The notes under the pieces are model-generated. The model made no database searches. It saw only the letters and a program-made list of their open reading frames with translations, and was not told where the DNA came from. Source: PFJX01 sp044227325 (GTDB taxonomy: Bacteria; Pseudomonadota; Gammaproteobacteria; Burkholderiales; Thiobacillaceae). From it: DNA of 64,000 nucleotides. The stretch spans positions 1-64,000 of the forward strand of contig JBGAFI010000005.1 of assembly GCA_044227325.1 (NCBI GenBank), written 5' to 3'. Positions 1-8,560 of the stretch are shown here, one piece after another. Made by a program: the position numbers and the translations under genes. Position 1 is the stretch's first letter, and the number at the start of each line of letters is the position of its first letter.

Positions 1-1473
1 GTTGGCGGAGGTCAGGGTGTAGCTGTTGCCGCCTTCCCCCGTCAGCGTCAGCTTGCCGACGTCAATGGTGTCGCCGCCGGTCATGCCGCTTCCCGTCACC
101 GACAACACATTGGTGGAGGCGTCGTAGGTGGCGGAGGTAATGCCGCTGGGGACTGAAATGTTGTGGAGGTCAATGGTATCGACAAAGCCCAGAAGGCCCG
201 CGACCGTTCCCGGATCGCCGCTGAGCTTGGTCAGGGTCAGGCTGGAAATCCCCTGGAAGCTGGCGGCGGTGAAGTCGACACCGGCGGTCACCGTGGCCAC
301 TGGCGAGGAACCGGCGGCGAGATTGACTTCGAAGTGGTTGCCGTTATTGGCCGTGAATTGCCACACCACAGCCCCGTTGCCATCGTCATTGAACATCCTC
401 AATGAAGCCAGATCGAAAACCTTGCCGCCCTGGACCGTGAAGACAACCTGGGTCACGTAAGTGTCGACGGCCAGACCCAAACTCTCTCCGTCTATCGGTA
501 TGCCGAGATTCGTGGCGATGCTGCCCCCCGTGGAATCCACCTGCAGGACCTCGCCGCCGAAGTCCTGGGTCACTTGCGTTAAATGCAAGTTGAAGTCGCC
601 CACCACGGTGCCGCTGGTGAAATCGAAGATCACGTTGGACAGGGTGCTTGCATACCCGGGCAGGGAAAGGCCCGGGGCTTCGATGGTGCCGTTGGCGATC
701 TCCAGCGCCCAATCTCCTCCCAGATCCGCCGCACCCGTGCGGTCCGCCGACGCCGCCACGTCCGCTCCGGTAGCCGCCGCCAGCGTGTCCAGGAAGGCCA
801 TGCCGTCGGCGCCCTTGCCGACGTCGCAACCGTATAGAAGCAGGTCGCCGTCGGCGGTCAAGGCCTGGCCGACGGCCGCCAGATCGGCCTGGCGGTCGGC
901 GAGGCGGATGCCGTCCAGGGTGGCGGAACCGAGATGGAGAACCCCTTCCGCGCCGTGGGAAAGGATGTGGATGGCGTCATAGCCCGAGTGGGTCCCGGCC
1001 CAAGCGGCCATCTGGGACAGGCCGTCTTCTCCGCCGCCGATGAGCACCACCTCCACGCCGGTACGGATGCCGTCCACCAGGGTCCGGTAGTCGGTCACCG
1101 AAGTATCGACGAAAGCGACCTCCTTCCTGCCGCCGTCCGAGGCGGGATCGGCCGCGCGCAGAACCACGGCGGGGGGGACGATCTCCGCGGCGGCCTCGTG
1201 CGCTGGCGCGGCGTCGTGCACCGCATGGTCGGCGACCACGGCCACTGCGGCATCCACCGCCGCGCCGTCGAACACCAGACGGGGTTCCAGCCGCATCATG
1301 CCGGGCCGGCTGGTGACGAGTTTGCGGGGTGGGCGCGGCGCCAAGGAGGGCGCCACCGCCACTATCGTCGTGCCGCCGCCCGCGGAACGCTTGCCTCGCC
1401 GCTTGACGCTCTCGGCGGCGGCCACGAAGGTGTTGGCGATTTCGTTCCAGACGGTGCGGTAGAGGTGGTTCAT
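1..1473 (-). CDS. Large DUF4347-domain adhesin, N-terminal part (runs off left edge)
   Basis: The reading frame is open for 491 codons from ATG 1473 to the window edge, so the protein is partial. The N-terminus (MNHLYRTVWNEIANTFVAA, then KRRGKR) looks like an extended signal peptide region of type V/large secreted proteins. The motif LEPRLVFDGA at residues 62-71, common near the start of giant secreted proteins, follows. Residues about 119-270 match the DUF4347 family, with HILSHG (His173 region) and YGCDVG (Cys216) conserved. After residue 280 comes a beta-rich repetitive region rich in Gly, Thr and Val, the usual start of a long adhesin stalk. The Sel1-repeat gene lies 29 bases upstream on the same strand and probably shares the transcript. 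The role is inferred: cell-surface or secreted adhesin. The C-terminal secretion signal is not in the window. Confidence 0.8.
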   Translation of the reverse strand, partial: MNHLYRTVWNEIANTFVAAAESVKRRGKRSAGGGTTIVAVAPSLAPRPPRKLVTSRPGMMRLEPRLVFDGAAVDAAVAVVADHAVHDAAPAHEAAAEIVPPAVVLRAADPASDGGRKEVAFVDTSVTDYRTLVDGIRTGVEVVLIGGGEDGLSQMAAWAGTHSGYDAIHILSHGAEGVLHLGSATLDGIRLADRQADLAAVGQALTADGDLLLYGCDVGKGADGMAFLDTLAAATGADVAASADRTGAADLGGDWALEIANGTIEAPGLSLPGYASTLSNVIFDFTSGTVVGDFNLHLTQVTQDFGGEVLQVDSTGGSIATNLGIPIDGESLGLAVDTYVTQVVFTVQGGKVFDLASLRMFNDDGNGAVVWQFTANNGNHFEVNLAAGSSPVATVTAGVDFTAASFQGISSLTLTKLSGDPGTVAGLLGFVDTIDLHNISVPSGITSATYDASTNVLSVTGSGMTGGDTIDVGKLTLTGEGGNSYTLTSAN

Positions 1474-1502
1474 GGTCTTCTCCGTGGCTGTTCTGCGTTT
1501 TC

Positions 1503-2480
1503 TCAAGGCAAACCCGGGGAGGCGCGTTCCCCAGGATTTTTCGCCAACTGCTCGGCGACTTGTTTGTCCAGGGCGGCGCGCCGGTCGGCGGGTATCGACG
1601 AGGCAAGCATCGCCTCCATGCGCCCGATCTCCGCCAACCGGGCCGGATTGTCGTCCGTGGCCTTGGCGGCGGATAGCCAGAAATAGAGCTTGCTCCGGAA
1701 CTCGGCGGCCTGGGTATCGGTTTGAGGCTGGGCCAGGGCATAGAGGATGGCCGTGGGCCGGTAGGCGGGAGCATGGCCCGCGCCGGCGGCGAGCTCCAGC
1801 CAGTACAGCCCCTGCGCCGGATCGGGCTTGCCGCCCTGGCCTTCGGCCAGCATCACCCCGAGCCGGTATTGCGCCTCGGGCACGCGCTGTTCCGCCGCCT
1901 TCGAGTACCAATAGCGCGCGGCGGGCAGATCGGGCTTGCCGGCGGCGCCGGTGCGGTAATAGCCGGCCAGTCTGAGCATGGCGGGGGGTGAGTTGCTCTG
2001 CGCCGCCTGCGCGCACAGGGCCAGGCCATGGTCCGGGTCTTTGCGGACGCCCTCGCCCCGGATGTAGTAGTCGGCGGCGGCACAAAGCGAGATGAGGTCG
2101 CCGGCGGCGGCGGCCTTGTCATACCAGGCCAGGGCGGCGGGGATGTCGGCGGGACGGTGGATGCCTGCGGCCAGGCAGTCGCCCAGAAAGTGCTGGGCGG
2201 CGGGAACGCCATTCACCGCGGCCTTTTCGAACCAGCGGCAGGCGGCGGCCTGATCCACGGGGCGTCCCCAGCCTTCGCGGTGGAACAGGCCCAAGGAGAA
2301 TTGGGCCAATGGGTTCTCTTCGGCGAGACGGGCGTATTCGTCGTAGGCGCTGGCGAAATCGCCGGCATTCAAGGCCTGCTGGGCGGCCCGCAGACCGGCG
2401 GCCGGATTGACGGGCTTGTCCGCCCAGACTTTGGCTGTCGCGGAAACACATAAGACCAAAGCCAATAGCGCCCGATTCAT
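1503..2480 (-). CDS. Exported Sel1-like (TPR-type) repeat protein
   Basis: A 325-residue protein from ATG 2480, chosen because the codons after it encode a signal peptide (MNRALLALVLCVSATAKVWA) that an upstream start at 2555 would bury. The rest is built of Sel1-type repeats of about 36 residues, recognisable as A..WY.KAA..G...A...L...Y. units (for example CRWFEKAAVNGVPAAQ, RYWYSKAAEQRVPEAQ, YWLELAAGAGHAPAY). Such solenoids mediate protein-protein contacts. It sits just upstream of the giant adhesin on the same strand, which suggests a helper role in the periplasm for that protein, but there is no direct evidence. No clear ribosome binding site is seen before the start. Confidence 0.8.
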   Translation of the reverse strand: MNRALLALVLCVSATAKVWADKPVNPAAGLRAAQQALNAGDFASAYDEYARLAEENPLAQFSLGLFHREGWGRPVDQAAACRWFEKAAVNGVPAAQHFLGDCLAAGIHRPADIPAALAWYDKAAAAGDLISLCAAADYYIRGEGVRKDPDHGLALCAQAAQSNSPPAMLRLAGYYRTGAAGKPDLPAARYWYSKAAEQRVPEAQYRLGVMLAEGQGGKPDPAQGLYWLELAAGAGHAPAYRPTAILYALAQPQTDTQAAEFRSKLYFWLSAAKATDDNPARLAEIGRMEAMLASSIPADRRAALDKQVAEQLAKNPGERASPGLP

Positions 2481-3179
2481 TTTTCGGGCGATACCGGGCC
2501 GAAGGGAGTCCAGAATCAGAGTAATGGTACCGTTCCTCCATCCATTTAGAATCATTGGGCCACTGGGTTATCGTAGGCATAACCCAACACCAGCACCAAA
2601 GGCCACGCCGAAAGCGGTCGAATTCTTGGTTTGTTTTTTCAGCGACTGATGCGACCGATCAGCCGCGCCCCGGTTGATTTATCGAGTTATCACAAAACTC
2701 TAATTTTCTTATTTTGATTCCGGGCGCGAGTTCCATCCCGAGTAGTGGCGCTGAGATTATCACAGCGATGACTGAAGCGATATTCATCCTGCCGGCCGGC
2801 TTTGGCGCCGTGGAAAGGCGGCGGACGCGCCGGTCGCATTTTGTTTCTTTCCTTTGCGCAGCCTGGATTGCGTCGGGGGAATAGACAATGCCGCGAATAA
2901 TGGTGCTAGGATTTGCCGGACAGAAAAAAATACAGGGAGGCGTCAATTCGCCACTTTGAGCCATTGCAATGATCGGCTCGGCCTGGAGGCTCAATTCCTT
3001 TCGGCTCAATTCCATTCGGGAAGCCGTTCCATTTGTAATGTCTGTCCTCTGTCCGGGGAATCGCTGTTCCATTCGTCATGCCAGCAAGGTGGGGCCAAGT
3101 CCTCAAGGTGGATGAACCCAGCCATTTCCTGAACGTCGTCGCTTGTTGTTTAAACCACCAACGAGGAAGGGACCACATC
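2481..3179. other. Long intergenic region, no gene seen
   Basis: About 700 bases separate the Sel1 gene (leftward) from the first tail-collar gene (rightward), so promoters for both should lie here. I see no convincing coding frame. Short direct repeats are present: GGCTCAATTCC at 2988-2998 and 3003-3013, and two copies of a TTCCATT-containing phrase near 3030 and 3068. No clear sigma-70 or sigma-54 promoter could be fixed by eye. Confidence 0.5.
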
Positions 3180-4043
3180 ATGCGTAACAAACTTCGCTTC
3201 ATCTCCGTCGCCACCCTGATGGCCGCTTTCGGCGCCAACGGCCCGGCCGTCGCCTGCGGCACTGAGGCCTATATCGGCCAGATCTGCATCATGGCGACCC
3301 AGTTTTGCCCGACCAACACGGCTGAGTCATCGGGCCAGCTTTTGACGATCGGTCAGTACCAGGCGCTGTACTCACTGATCGGCTGCACCTTCGGCGGTGA
3401 CTGCCGCAACAACTTCGCCCTGCCCGACCTGCGCGGTCGCGCGCCGGTGGGCTACGGGCAGGGCATCGGCTTGGCCAACCACAACTTCGGCACCTCTTTC
3501 GGCAACGAAGCGACGGTCATGACGCTGTCCCAGTTGCCGACCCACAATCACACCGCGACCTTCACGCCCGGCGGCGGAGGCGGTTCGGCCGTCGCCAGCG
3601 GCAACGTCAACATTCCGGTGTCGGGCACGGTCAGCGGGATCTCGGTCAATTCCAACGTGTCGGGGCTGACGGCGACCACCGGCGGCAAAGTTACCATCGC
3701 GGCCAATAGCCCCGGAGCGCAGACGCCGACGGACGGCAGTATCCTGGGCAAGCCGGGCTCGGCCAGCGCTGGAGTTTATGCGTCGGGGACACCCAATCTC
3801 ACGATCGGCGGCAACCAGAGTTTCAGCGGTCCCGTGTCCGGCACGATCACCAACACCGTGACCGGCGGCACCGTCAGCGGTAGCGCCACCGGTTCGGTGT
3901 CACTGCCGGTCACCGGCGGCACCGGCGGCGGTGTCGTCACGGTGAATACCAATGGCGGCAGCCAGCCGATGGCCACAGTGCCCCCGGAGGTTGCCATGCG
4001 CTATTGCATCGTGGTGAACGGCCTCTATCCCTCGCGGCCGTAA
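3180..4043 (+). CDS. Exported phage tail collar-domain protein (MdpB type), copy 1
   Basis: A 287-residue protein. ATG 3180 is preceded by GAGGAAGGG and opens a signal peptide (MRNKLRFISVATLMAAFGANGPAVA) before a conserved CGTEAY start of the mature protein. Residues about 28-130 form a tail collar domain: GQLLTIGQYQALYSLIG, the FALPDLRGRAPVGYG signature, and LSQLPTHNHT. The rest is a Gly/Thr/Ser/Val-rich, probably beta-structured tail ending in AMRYCIVVNGLYP. Paired cysteines suit an oxidising periplasmic or extracellular site. In phages the domain is found in tail fibres; bacterial relatives of this size are often called microcystin-dependent proteins and their function is unknown. A second copy follows 50 bases downstream. 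Confidence 0.85.
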   Translation: MRNKLRFISVATLMAAFGANGPAVACGTEAYIGQICIMATQFCPTNTAESSGQLLTIGQYQALYSLIGCTFGGDCRNNFALPDLRGRAPVGYGQGIGLANHNFGTSFGNEATVMTLSQLPTHNHTATFTPGGGGGSAVASGNVNIPVSGTVSGISVNSNVSGLTATTGGKVTIAANSPGAQTPTDGSILGKPGSASAGVYASGTPNLTIGGNQSFSGPVSGTITNTVTGGTVSGSATGSVSLPVTGGTGGGVVTVNTNGGSQPMATVPPEVAMRYCIVVNGLYPSRP

Positions 4044-4093
4044 GCCGCCCACCGAAGGCCAAGACAATCCACAACCAAGTGAGGAACCTATCC

Positions 4094-4966
4094 ATGCATA
4101 CTCAACTTCAGTCTGCCTCCATCGCCGTCCTGGCGGCCTTGCTAGGCGCCGCCGCCTTGCCGAGTTCGGCGCTCGCCTGTGGCACGGACGCCTATTACGG
4201 CCAAGTCTGCCTCGTGGCGAATCGATTCTGCCCAGAGAATACGACCGAAGCGGCGGGCCAAATCTTGACGATCAACGGCAACGAGGCGCTTTTCTCTCTG
4301 CTGAGCTGCTCCTTCGGCGGCGACTGCCGCAGCACCTTCGCCCTGCCTGACCTGCGCGGTCGCGCGCCGGTGGGCTACGGGCAGGGCGTCGGCTTGACCA
4401 ACCACAACTTCGGCACCTATTTCGGCAACGAGACGACGGTCATGACGCTGTCCCAGTTGCCGACCCACAATCACACCGCGACCTTCACGCCCGGCGGCGG
4501 AGGCGGTTCACCCGTCGCCAGCGGCAACGTCAACATTCCGGTGTCGGGCACGGTCAGCGGGATCTCGGTCAATTCCAACGTGTCGGGGCTGACGGCGACC
4601 ACCGGCGGCAAAGTTACCATCGCGGCCAATAGCCCCGGAGCGCAGACGCCGACGGACGGCAGTATCCTGGGCAAGCCGGGCTCGGCCAGCGCTGGAGTTT
4701 ATGCGTCGGGGACACCCAATCTCACGATCGGCGGCAACCAGAGTTTCAGCGGTCCCGTGTCCGGCACGATCACCAACACCGTGACCGGCGGCACCGTCAG
4801 CGGTAGCGCCACCGGTTCGGTGTCTCTGCCGGTCACCGGCGGCACCGGCGGCGGTGTCGTCACGGTGGATGCCAATGGCGGCAGCCGGCCGATGGCCATC
4901 GTGCCCCCGGAGGTTGCCATGCGCTATTGCATCGTGGTCAGTGGCATCTATCCGAACAGGCCATAG
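4094..4966 (+). CDS. Exported phage tail collar-domain protein (MdpB type), copy 2
   Basis: A 290-residue paralogue of the gene just upstream. ATG 4094 has GAGGAA eight bases ahead and gives a signal peptide ending SALA before CGTDAYYG. The first half (to about residue 112) differs from copy 1 at many positions, while bases 4434-4865 match 3511-3942 with only three mismatches, one of which changes an amino acid (Ala to Pro). The tail collar signature FALPDLRGRAPVGYG and LPTHNHT are present. The short 50-base gap suggests one transcript with copy 1. The function is unknown; an exported structural or surface protein is likely. Confidence 0.85.
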   Translation: MHTQLQSASIAVLAALLGAAALPSSALACGTDAYYGQVCLVANRFCPENTTEAAGQILTINGNEALFSLLSCSFGGDCRSTFALPDLRGRAPVGYGQGVGLTNHNFGTYFGNETTVMTLSQLPTHNHTATFTPGGGGGSPVASGNVNIPVSGTVSGISVNSNVSGLTATTGGKVTIAANSPGAQTPTDGSILGKPGSASAGVYASGTPNLTIGGNQSFSGPVSGTITNTVTGGTVSGSATGSVSLPVTGGTGGGVVTVDANGGSRPMAIVPPEVAMRYCIVVSGIYPNRP

Positions 4967-4984
4967 CCGTTGTAGCTGGCCTCT

Positions 4985-5004
4985 ACGCCGGTTCGCTCCG
5001 GCGT
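4985..5004 (+). terminator. Possible weak terminator hairpin after tail-collar genes
   Basis: The perfect 7-base stem ACGCCGG/CCGGCGT with a 6-base loop starts 18 bases after the stop of copy 2. It is followed by GAGCCATTTT, so the T-run is short and displaced. It may end the tail-collar transcript. No gene is seen in the rest of 4967-5390. Confidence 0.35.
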
Positions 5005-5390
5005 GAGCCATTTTCGAGAGGGCGGGCCATGCTCGTCCTCTTTCCCTTTCTCTCACATGTCCAAACATTTGTTCTCGCGCTGACGAGCTGAGTTCGCACA
5101 CCGTCCAACATGCGGATTCCAGGGTACGGAACAGGTTGAATCATCCGATACCCAGCTTCGCTGGAGATGCGCTGGACGTGCAGTGAGGACAGATCGGCCT
5201 CCGCGGGCGAAGCGTTCACTGGAACGAGGCCGAGAATGCATCCAAGATAGTCGCCGCGAATGTCGTCATGGATTTGGCGCAGGGATGTTGCCCGGATAGA
5301 TGGCCCCAATGGCTCGGCAACCCGGGAGAGTATGGATGCGCTGGTTCCAGCGATCCGGTTCGGATGCGACTAAACGGATGCGCCGAAACA

Positions 5391-5418
5391 AAACGGGCAC
5401 CTGGAAAGGTGCCCGTTT
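5391..5418 (-). terminator. Rho-independent terminator of tRNA-Arg
   Basis: The perfect 12-base inverted repeat AAACGGGCACCT/AGGTGCCCGTTT with loop GGAA starts 14 bases past the tRNA 3' end. Read on the minus strand it is followed by TGTTTCGG, giving a T-rich tail. It fits termination of the leftward tRNA transcript. Confidence 0.75.
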
Positions 5419-5432
5419 CATATCGAGTTGAC

Positions 5433-5509
5433 TGGCGCGCCCGGCGCGATTCGAACGCACGACCCCTGCCTTCGGAGGGCAGTACTCTATCCAGCTGAGC
5501 TACGGGCGC
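5433..5509 (-). tRNA. tRNA-Arg (anticodon CCG)
   Basis: The minus strand reads as a complete 77-base tRNA including an encoded CCA end. The acceptor stem GCGCCCG pairs with CGGGCGC. The D-arm contains AGCTCAGCTGGATAGAG, the anticodon stem-loop is CTGCC-CTCCGAA-GGCAG with anticodon CCG (codon CGG), and the T-loop is GTTCGAATC. A TATCCT box lies 14 bases upstream (5523-5528), and a weak -35 (CTGCAA) is spaced 18 bases from it. A strong terminator follows. Confidence 0.95.
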
Positions 5510-5563
5510 ATGGGAAGCGAGGAGGATAGCACAGCGTGCTTCCGGCTTGCAGCGTAAAACCCT

Positions 5564-5569
5564 TATAAT
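5564..5569 (+). promoter_or_regulatory. -10 box for the membrane diheme cytochrome gene
   Basis: A perfect TATAAT lies 38 bases before the start codon of the gene at 5608. Transcription would begin near 5576, giving a leader of about 30 bases that carries the ribosome binding site GCAGGGA. No good -35 match stands 17 bases upstream, so the call rests on the -10 box alone. Confidence 0.5.
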
Positions 5570-5607
5570 CCGCCGGTTTCTCAACTCAAGCCCGCAGGGA
5601 CCGCATC

Positions 5608-6420
5608 ATGGCCGATCACCTCGAAATGACAAAAACCACGCCGAAGGATTTTCTCTTCGCCACGCTGGGCGGCCTGTTCGCGCCGGGGTTGGCGATCTTT
5701 CTGATCGTCATGCTGTTCCTCGGCATCCAGGGACGCATGGGCCAGCCCGACGCGGGCCCCGTCTCGGATCAGGCAGTGCGGGAGCGGATCAAGCCGGTCG
5801 GCCTGTCCCTCGCCATCGACCCGAACGCGCCCAAGATCGAACGCACGGGCGAGCAGGTCTACAACGAAATCTGTTCCGGCTGTCATGCCTCCGGCGCCCT
5901 GGGTTCGCCCAAATACAAGGAAAAAGCGGACTGGGGCAAGCGCATCGGCCAGGGGTATGAAACCCTGCTGACCCACGCCCTCAAGGGGTTCAACAAGATG
6001 CCGTCCCGGGGTGGCGATCCCGATCTGACCGATCTGGAAGTCGCGCGCGGTATCGTTTTCATGGCCAACGCGGCCGGCGCCAATTTCCAGCCGACCCTGA
6101 AGAAGGAAGTCGAGCCCACGGCCGCCGAGTTGGCCCGGGGCAAGGTGGTGTATGCGGACAACTGCGCGAGCTGCCACGATACCGGCATCACCGGCGCCGA
6201 GAAGCTGACCGACGCGAAAGCCTGGGCGCCCCTGATCAAGGAAGGCAAGGAATACCTGTACCACGCGGCCATCAACGGCAGTTTCGGCGGCCCCGCCAAG
6301 GGTGGCAACGAAAAGCTGTCCGATGCCGACACCAAGGTGGCGGTGGACTACATGGTGGAGGAAGCCAAGGCGGCCATCGCCGCGGCGGCGAAGCAGCCGG
6401 CGAAGGCGGCGGCCAAGTAA
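5608..6420 (+). CDS. Membrane-anchored diheme cytochrome c (c5 family)
   Basis: A 270-residue protein with an uncleaved N-terminal membrane helix (residues about 20-40) and two class I cytochrome c domains in the periplasm. The first heme site is CSGCH at 89-93, with a c5-type Met ligand in NKMPSRGG (Met131). The second is CASCH at 186-190. At the place where the second domain should carry its Met ligand, the sequence reads SFGGPAKGG without a methionine, so the second heme ligand is unclear. The C-terminus is an Ala/Lys-rich tail. It probably passes electrons between the quinol-oxidising complex and terminal oxidases or reductases. Cytochrome c4 lies 2 kb away. The start at 5608 follows GCAGGGA. 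Confidence 0.88.
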   Translation: MADHLEMTKTTPKDFLFATLGGLFAPGLAIFLIVMLFLGIQGRMGQPDAGPVSDQAVRERIKPVGLSLAIDPNAPKIERTGEQVYNEICSGCHASGALGSPKYKEKADWGKRIGQGYETLLTHALKGFNKMPSRGGDPDLTDLEVARGIVFMANAAGANFQPTLKKEVEPTAAELARGKVVYADNCASCHDTGITGAEKLTDAKAWAPLIKEGKEYLYHAAINGSFGGPAKGGNEKLSDADTKVAVDYMVEEAKAAIAAAAKQPAKAAAK

Positions 6421-6436
6421 GCCCTGCGCACCCTCG

Positions 6437-6466
6437 CGAAAACGCGACCCACGGGTCGCGTTTTCG
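6437..6466. terminator. Bidirectional terminator between cytochrome gene and rep
   Basis: A 14-base perfect inverted repeat (CGAAAACGCGACCC/GGGTCGCGTTTTCG) lies between the convergent genes ending at 6420 and 6494. A-rich and T-rich flanks on the two arms let it act in both directions. Confidence 0.75.
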
Positions 6467-6493
6467 TTTGTGAAGCGCGTGGTCGGCAACGGC

Positions 6494-8488
6494 CTATTTG
6501 CCGCCGCCTTCCAGCATGGCTTTCAGCGCGGACAGCTTGCGGCGGCCGTCTTCCCGGGTCTTTTCCCCTTCCGGCTGGGCGCCGGCCCGCTTTACCTCGG
6601 CGGGATCCAGTTCCAGCAGGAAGCGGGACGGTTCGCAGATCACCAGTTCGCCGCCCCGTTTGCGCTTGCCACACCAGGTGATGGTCAGACCACGGCGCGC
6701 GCGGGTGATGCCCACGTACATGAGGCGGCGTTCCTCTTCCAGTCGCGGGCCTTCCAGGCATTCCCGATGCGGCAGGATTTCCTCTTCGATGCCGACCAGG
6801 AACACATGGGGATACTCCAGGCCTTTCGCCGCGTGCAGGGTGGACAGGCGCGCGGCGTCGGGTTCCGCGTCTTCGCGGCCTTCCAGCAGGTTCATCAGGC
6901 TGACGGTCTGGGTCAGCTCGATCAGGGTCTTTTCGTCCGCCTCGCCCTTCTTGCCCAGCCAATCGACGAAATCCCGCACGTTCTGCCATTTCGACTTCGC
7001 GGCCCGGTCGTCTTCCGAGTCGTACAGCCATTCCTCGTAGCGGATCGCGGCCAGGAGTTCTTCCAGCAGACGCCCGGCGGGCTCCTTCTCGGCGCGCAGG
7101 GCGATGCGGTTGATGAAGGCGCAGAATTCCAGCAGCGGTTCCAGTTGCCGCGCCGGCAGATGGGCCTGGAAGCCCAGTTCGTGGACCGCCTCGAACAAAC
7201 TGGTGTGGCGCTGGCCGGCGTGGTCGCCCAGCTTTTCCAGGGTGGCCGCGCCGATGCCACGGCGTGGCGTGGTCGCGGCGCGGATGAAGGCGGGATCGTC
7301 GTCCTGGTTGGCGATCAGGCGCAGGTAGGCGATGAGATTCTTGATCTCGGCCTTGTCGAAGAAGGATTGCCCGCCCGAGAGTTGGTAGGGGATCTTCGCT
7401 TCGCGCAGGGCTTCCTCGAACAGCCGGGCCTGGTGGTTGCCGCGATACAGGATGGCATAGTCGGCGAAGCGGGTGCGGTGTTCGAACTTGTGGGCGGAAA
7501 TGCGCATGGCGACGGTTTCCGCCTCGTGGCGGTCGTCCCGGCATTGCAGCAGTTCCACATGGTCGCCCAGGCCCAGTTCGCTCCACAGGTTCTTCTCGTG
7601 CAGGCGCGGGTTGTTGCGGATGACGCTGTTGGCGGCGCGCAGGATGCGCTGGCTGGAGCGGTAGTTCTGGGTCAGCGGGATGATCTTCAGGCGCGGGTAG
7701 TCGGCCTGAAGCCGGCGCAGGTTTTCCACGTCGGCGCCGCGCCAAGCGTAGATGGCCTGATCGTCGTCGCCGACGGCGGTGAAGCGGCCCATGATGCCGG
7801 CGAGCAGTTTCAGCAGCTCGTACTGGGCGCCGTTGGTGTCCTGGTATTCGTCGATGAGCAGATAGCGCAGCCGGCTTTGCCAGGTTTCCAGCGCCTCCGG
7901 ATGTTCCTGGAACAGGGTCACCGGCAGGCGGATGAGGTCGTCGAAATCCATCGCCTGGTAGGCGCGCAGGGTCTGTTGGTAGGCTTGGTAAGCGACGGCG
8001 ACCTGGCGTTCGCCCTCGTCCTTCGCCGCCGCCCGCGCCGCTTCCGGGGTGAGCAGGGCGTTCTTCCAGTTGGAGATGACCGCGCCGGCCTGTCTCAGGC
8101 TGGCCTTGTCCGGACTCTTAAGAATGTCGGACAGGATCTGCTGGGTGTCGCTCGCGTCCAGCACCGAGAAGCGTGGCTTGTAACCGAGCCGGCGCGCCTC
8201 GGCGCGCAGGATGTGCAGGCCGAGGGAATGGAAGGTGGAGACGGTCAGGCCGTGGCCTTGCTTGCCCGGCAGCAGCTCGCCGACCCGCTCACGCATTTCC
8301 CGCGCCGCTTTGTTGGTGAAGGTGATGGCGGCGACGTGGTGCGCCTCGATGCCGCATTGGGTGACAAGATAGGCGATCTTGCGGGTGATCACCCGGGTCT
8401 TGCCCGAGCCCGCGCCGGCCAGCACCAGCAGAGGGCCATCCAGATACTTGATGGCTTCGCGTTGTTGCGGGTTGAGGTCGGCGAGCAT
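6494..8488 (-). CDS. rep: ATP-dependent DNA helicase Rep
   Basis: A 664-residue superfamily 1A helicase, the normal length for Rep. All motifs are visible: Q-motif LNPQQREAI, Walker A AGAGSGKTR (residues 24-32), TFTNKAAREM, Walker B DEYQDTN, VGDDDQAIYAWRGA, QNYRSS, TLHAAKGLEY and RLMYVGITRARR. Rep moves 3'-5' on single-stranded DNA and helps replication forks pass proteins and restart. It lacks the C-terminal extension seen in the UvrD protein encoded at 45793. The gene stands alone between the cytochrome genes, and a terminator sits downstream on each side. Confidence 0.93.
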   Translation of the reverse strand: MLADLNPQQREAIKYLDGPLLVLAGAGSGKTRVITRKIAYLVTQCGIEAHHVAAITFTNKAAREMRERVGELLPGKQGHGLTVSTFHSLGLHILRAEARRLGYKPRFSVLDASDTQQILSDILKSPDKASLRQAGAVISNWKNALLTPEAARAAAKDEGERQVAVAYQAYQQTLRAYQAMDFDDLIRLPVTLFQEHPEALETWQSRLRYLLIDEYQDTNGAQYELLKLLAGIMGRFTAVGDDDQAIYAWRGADVENLRRLQADYPRLKIIPLTQNYRSSQRILRAANSVIRNNPRLHEKNLWSELGLGDHVELLQCRDDRHEAETVAMRISAHKFEHRTRFADYAILYRGNHQARLFEEALREAKIPYQLSGGQSFFDKAEIKNLIAYLRLIANQDDDPAFIRAATTPRRGIGAATLEKLGDHAGQRHTSLFEAVHELGFQAHLPARQLEPLLEFCAFINRIALRAEKEPAGRLLEELLAAIRYEEWLYDSEDDRAAKSKWQNVRDFVDWLGKKGEADEKTLIELTQTVSLMNLLEGREDAEPDAARLSTLHAAKGLEYPHVFLVGIEEEILPHRECLEGPRLEEERRLMYVGITRARRGLTITWCGKRKRGGELVICEPSRFLLELDPAEVKRAGAQPEGEKTREDGRRKLSALKAMLEGGGK

Positions 8489-8520
8489 GGGATCTGCGGG
8501 CAGGGCGCGGCGAAATGAAA

Positions 8521-8543
8521 ACGGCCCGCGCTGGGCGGGCCGT
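8521..8543 (-). terminator. Terminator of the cytochrome c4 gene
   Basis: The minus strand has a perfect 9-base stem ACGGCCCGC/GCGGGCCGT with loop CCAGC, followed by TTTCATTTCG. It lies 18 bases after the cytochrome c4 stop codon and before rep. Confidence 0.7.
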
Positions 8544-8560
8544 CGCGGGGCGCGGAGAGA

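Noticed and set aside
3078..4966. Prophage or tail-fibre remnant suggested by tail collar domains
   Set aside because: Both proteins have signal peptides and no other phage gene is near; exported bacterial collar-domain proteins of this type are common.
5390..5420. Inverted repeat beside tRNA-Arg as a phage attachment site
   Set aside because: No direct repeat of the tRNA 3' end and no integrase nearby; it is better explained as the tRNA terminator.
6302..8518. 738-codon plus-strand frame opposite rep
   Set aside because: It mirrors the rep helicase gene; composition (Phe/Gln/Val/Gly-rich) is that of an antisense reading and no motif is present.
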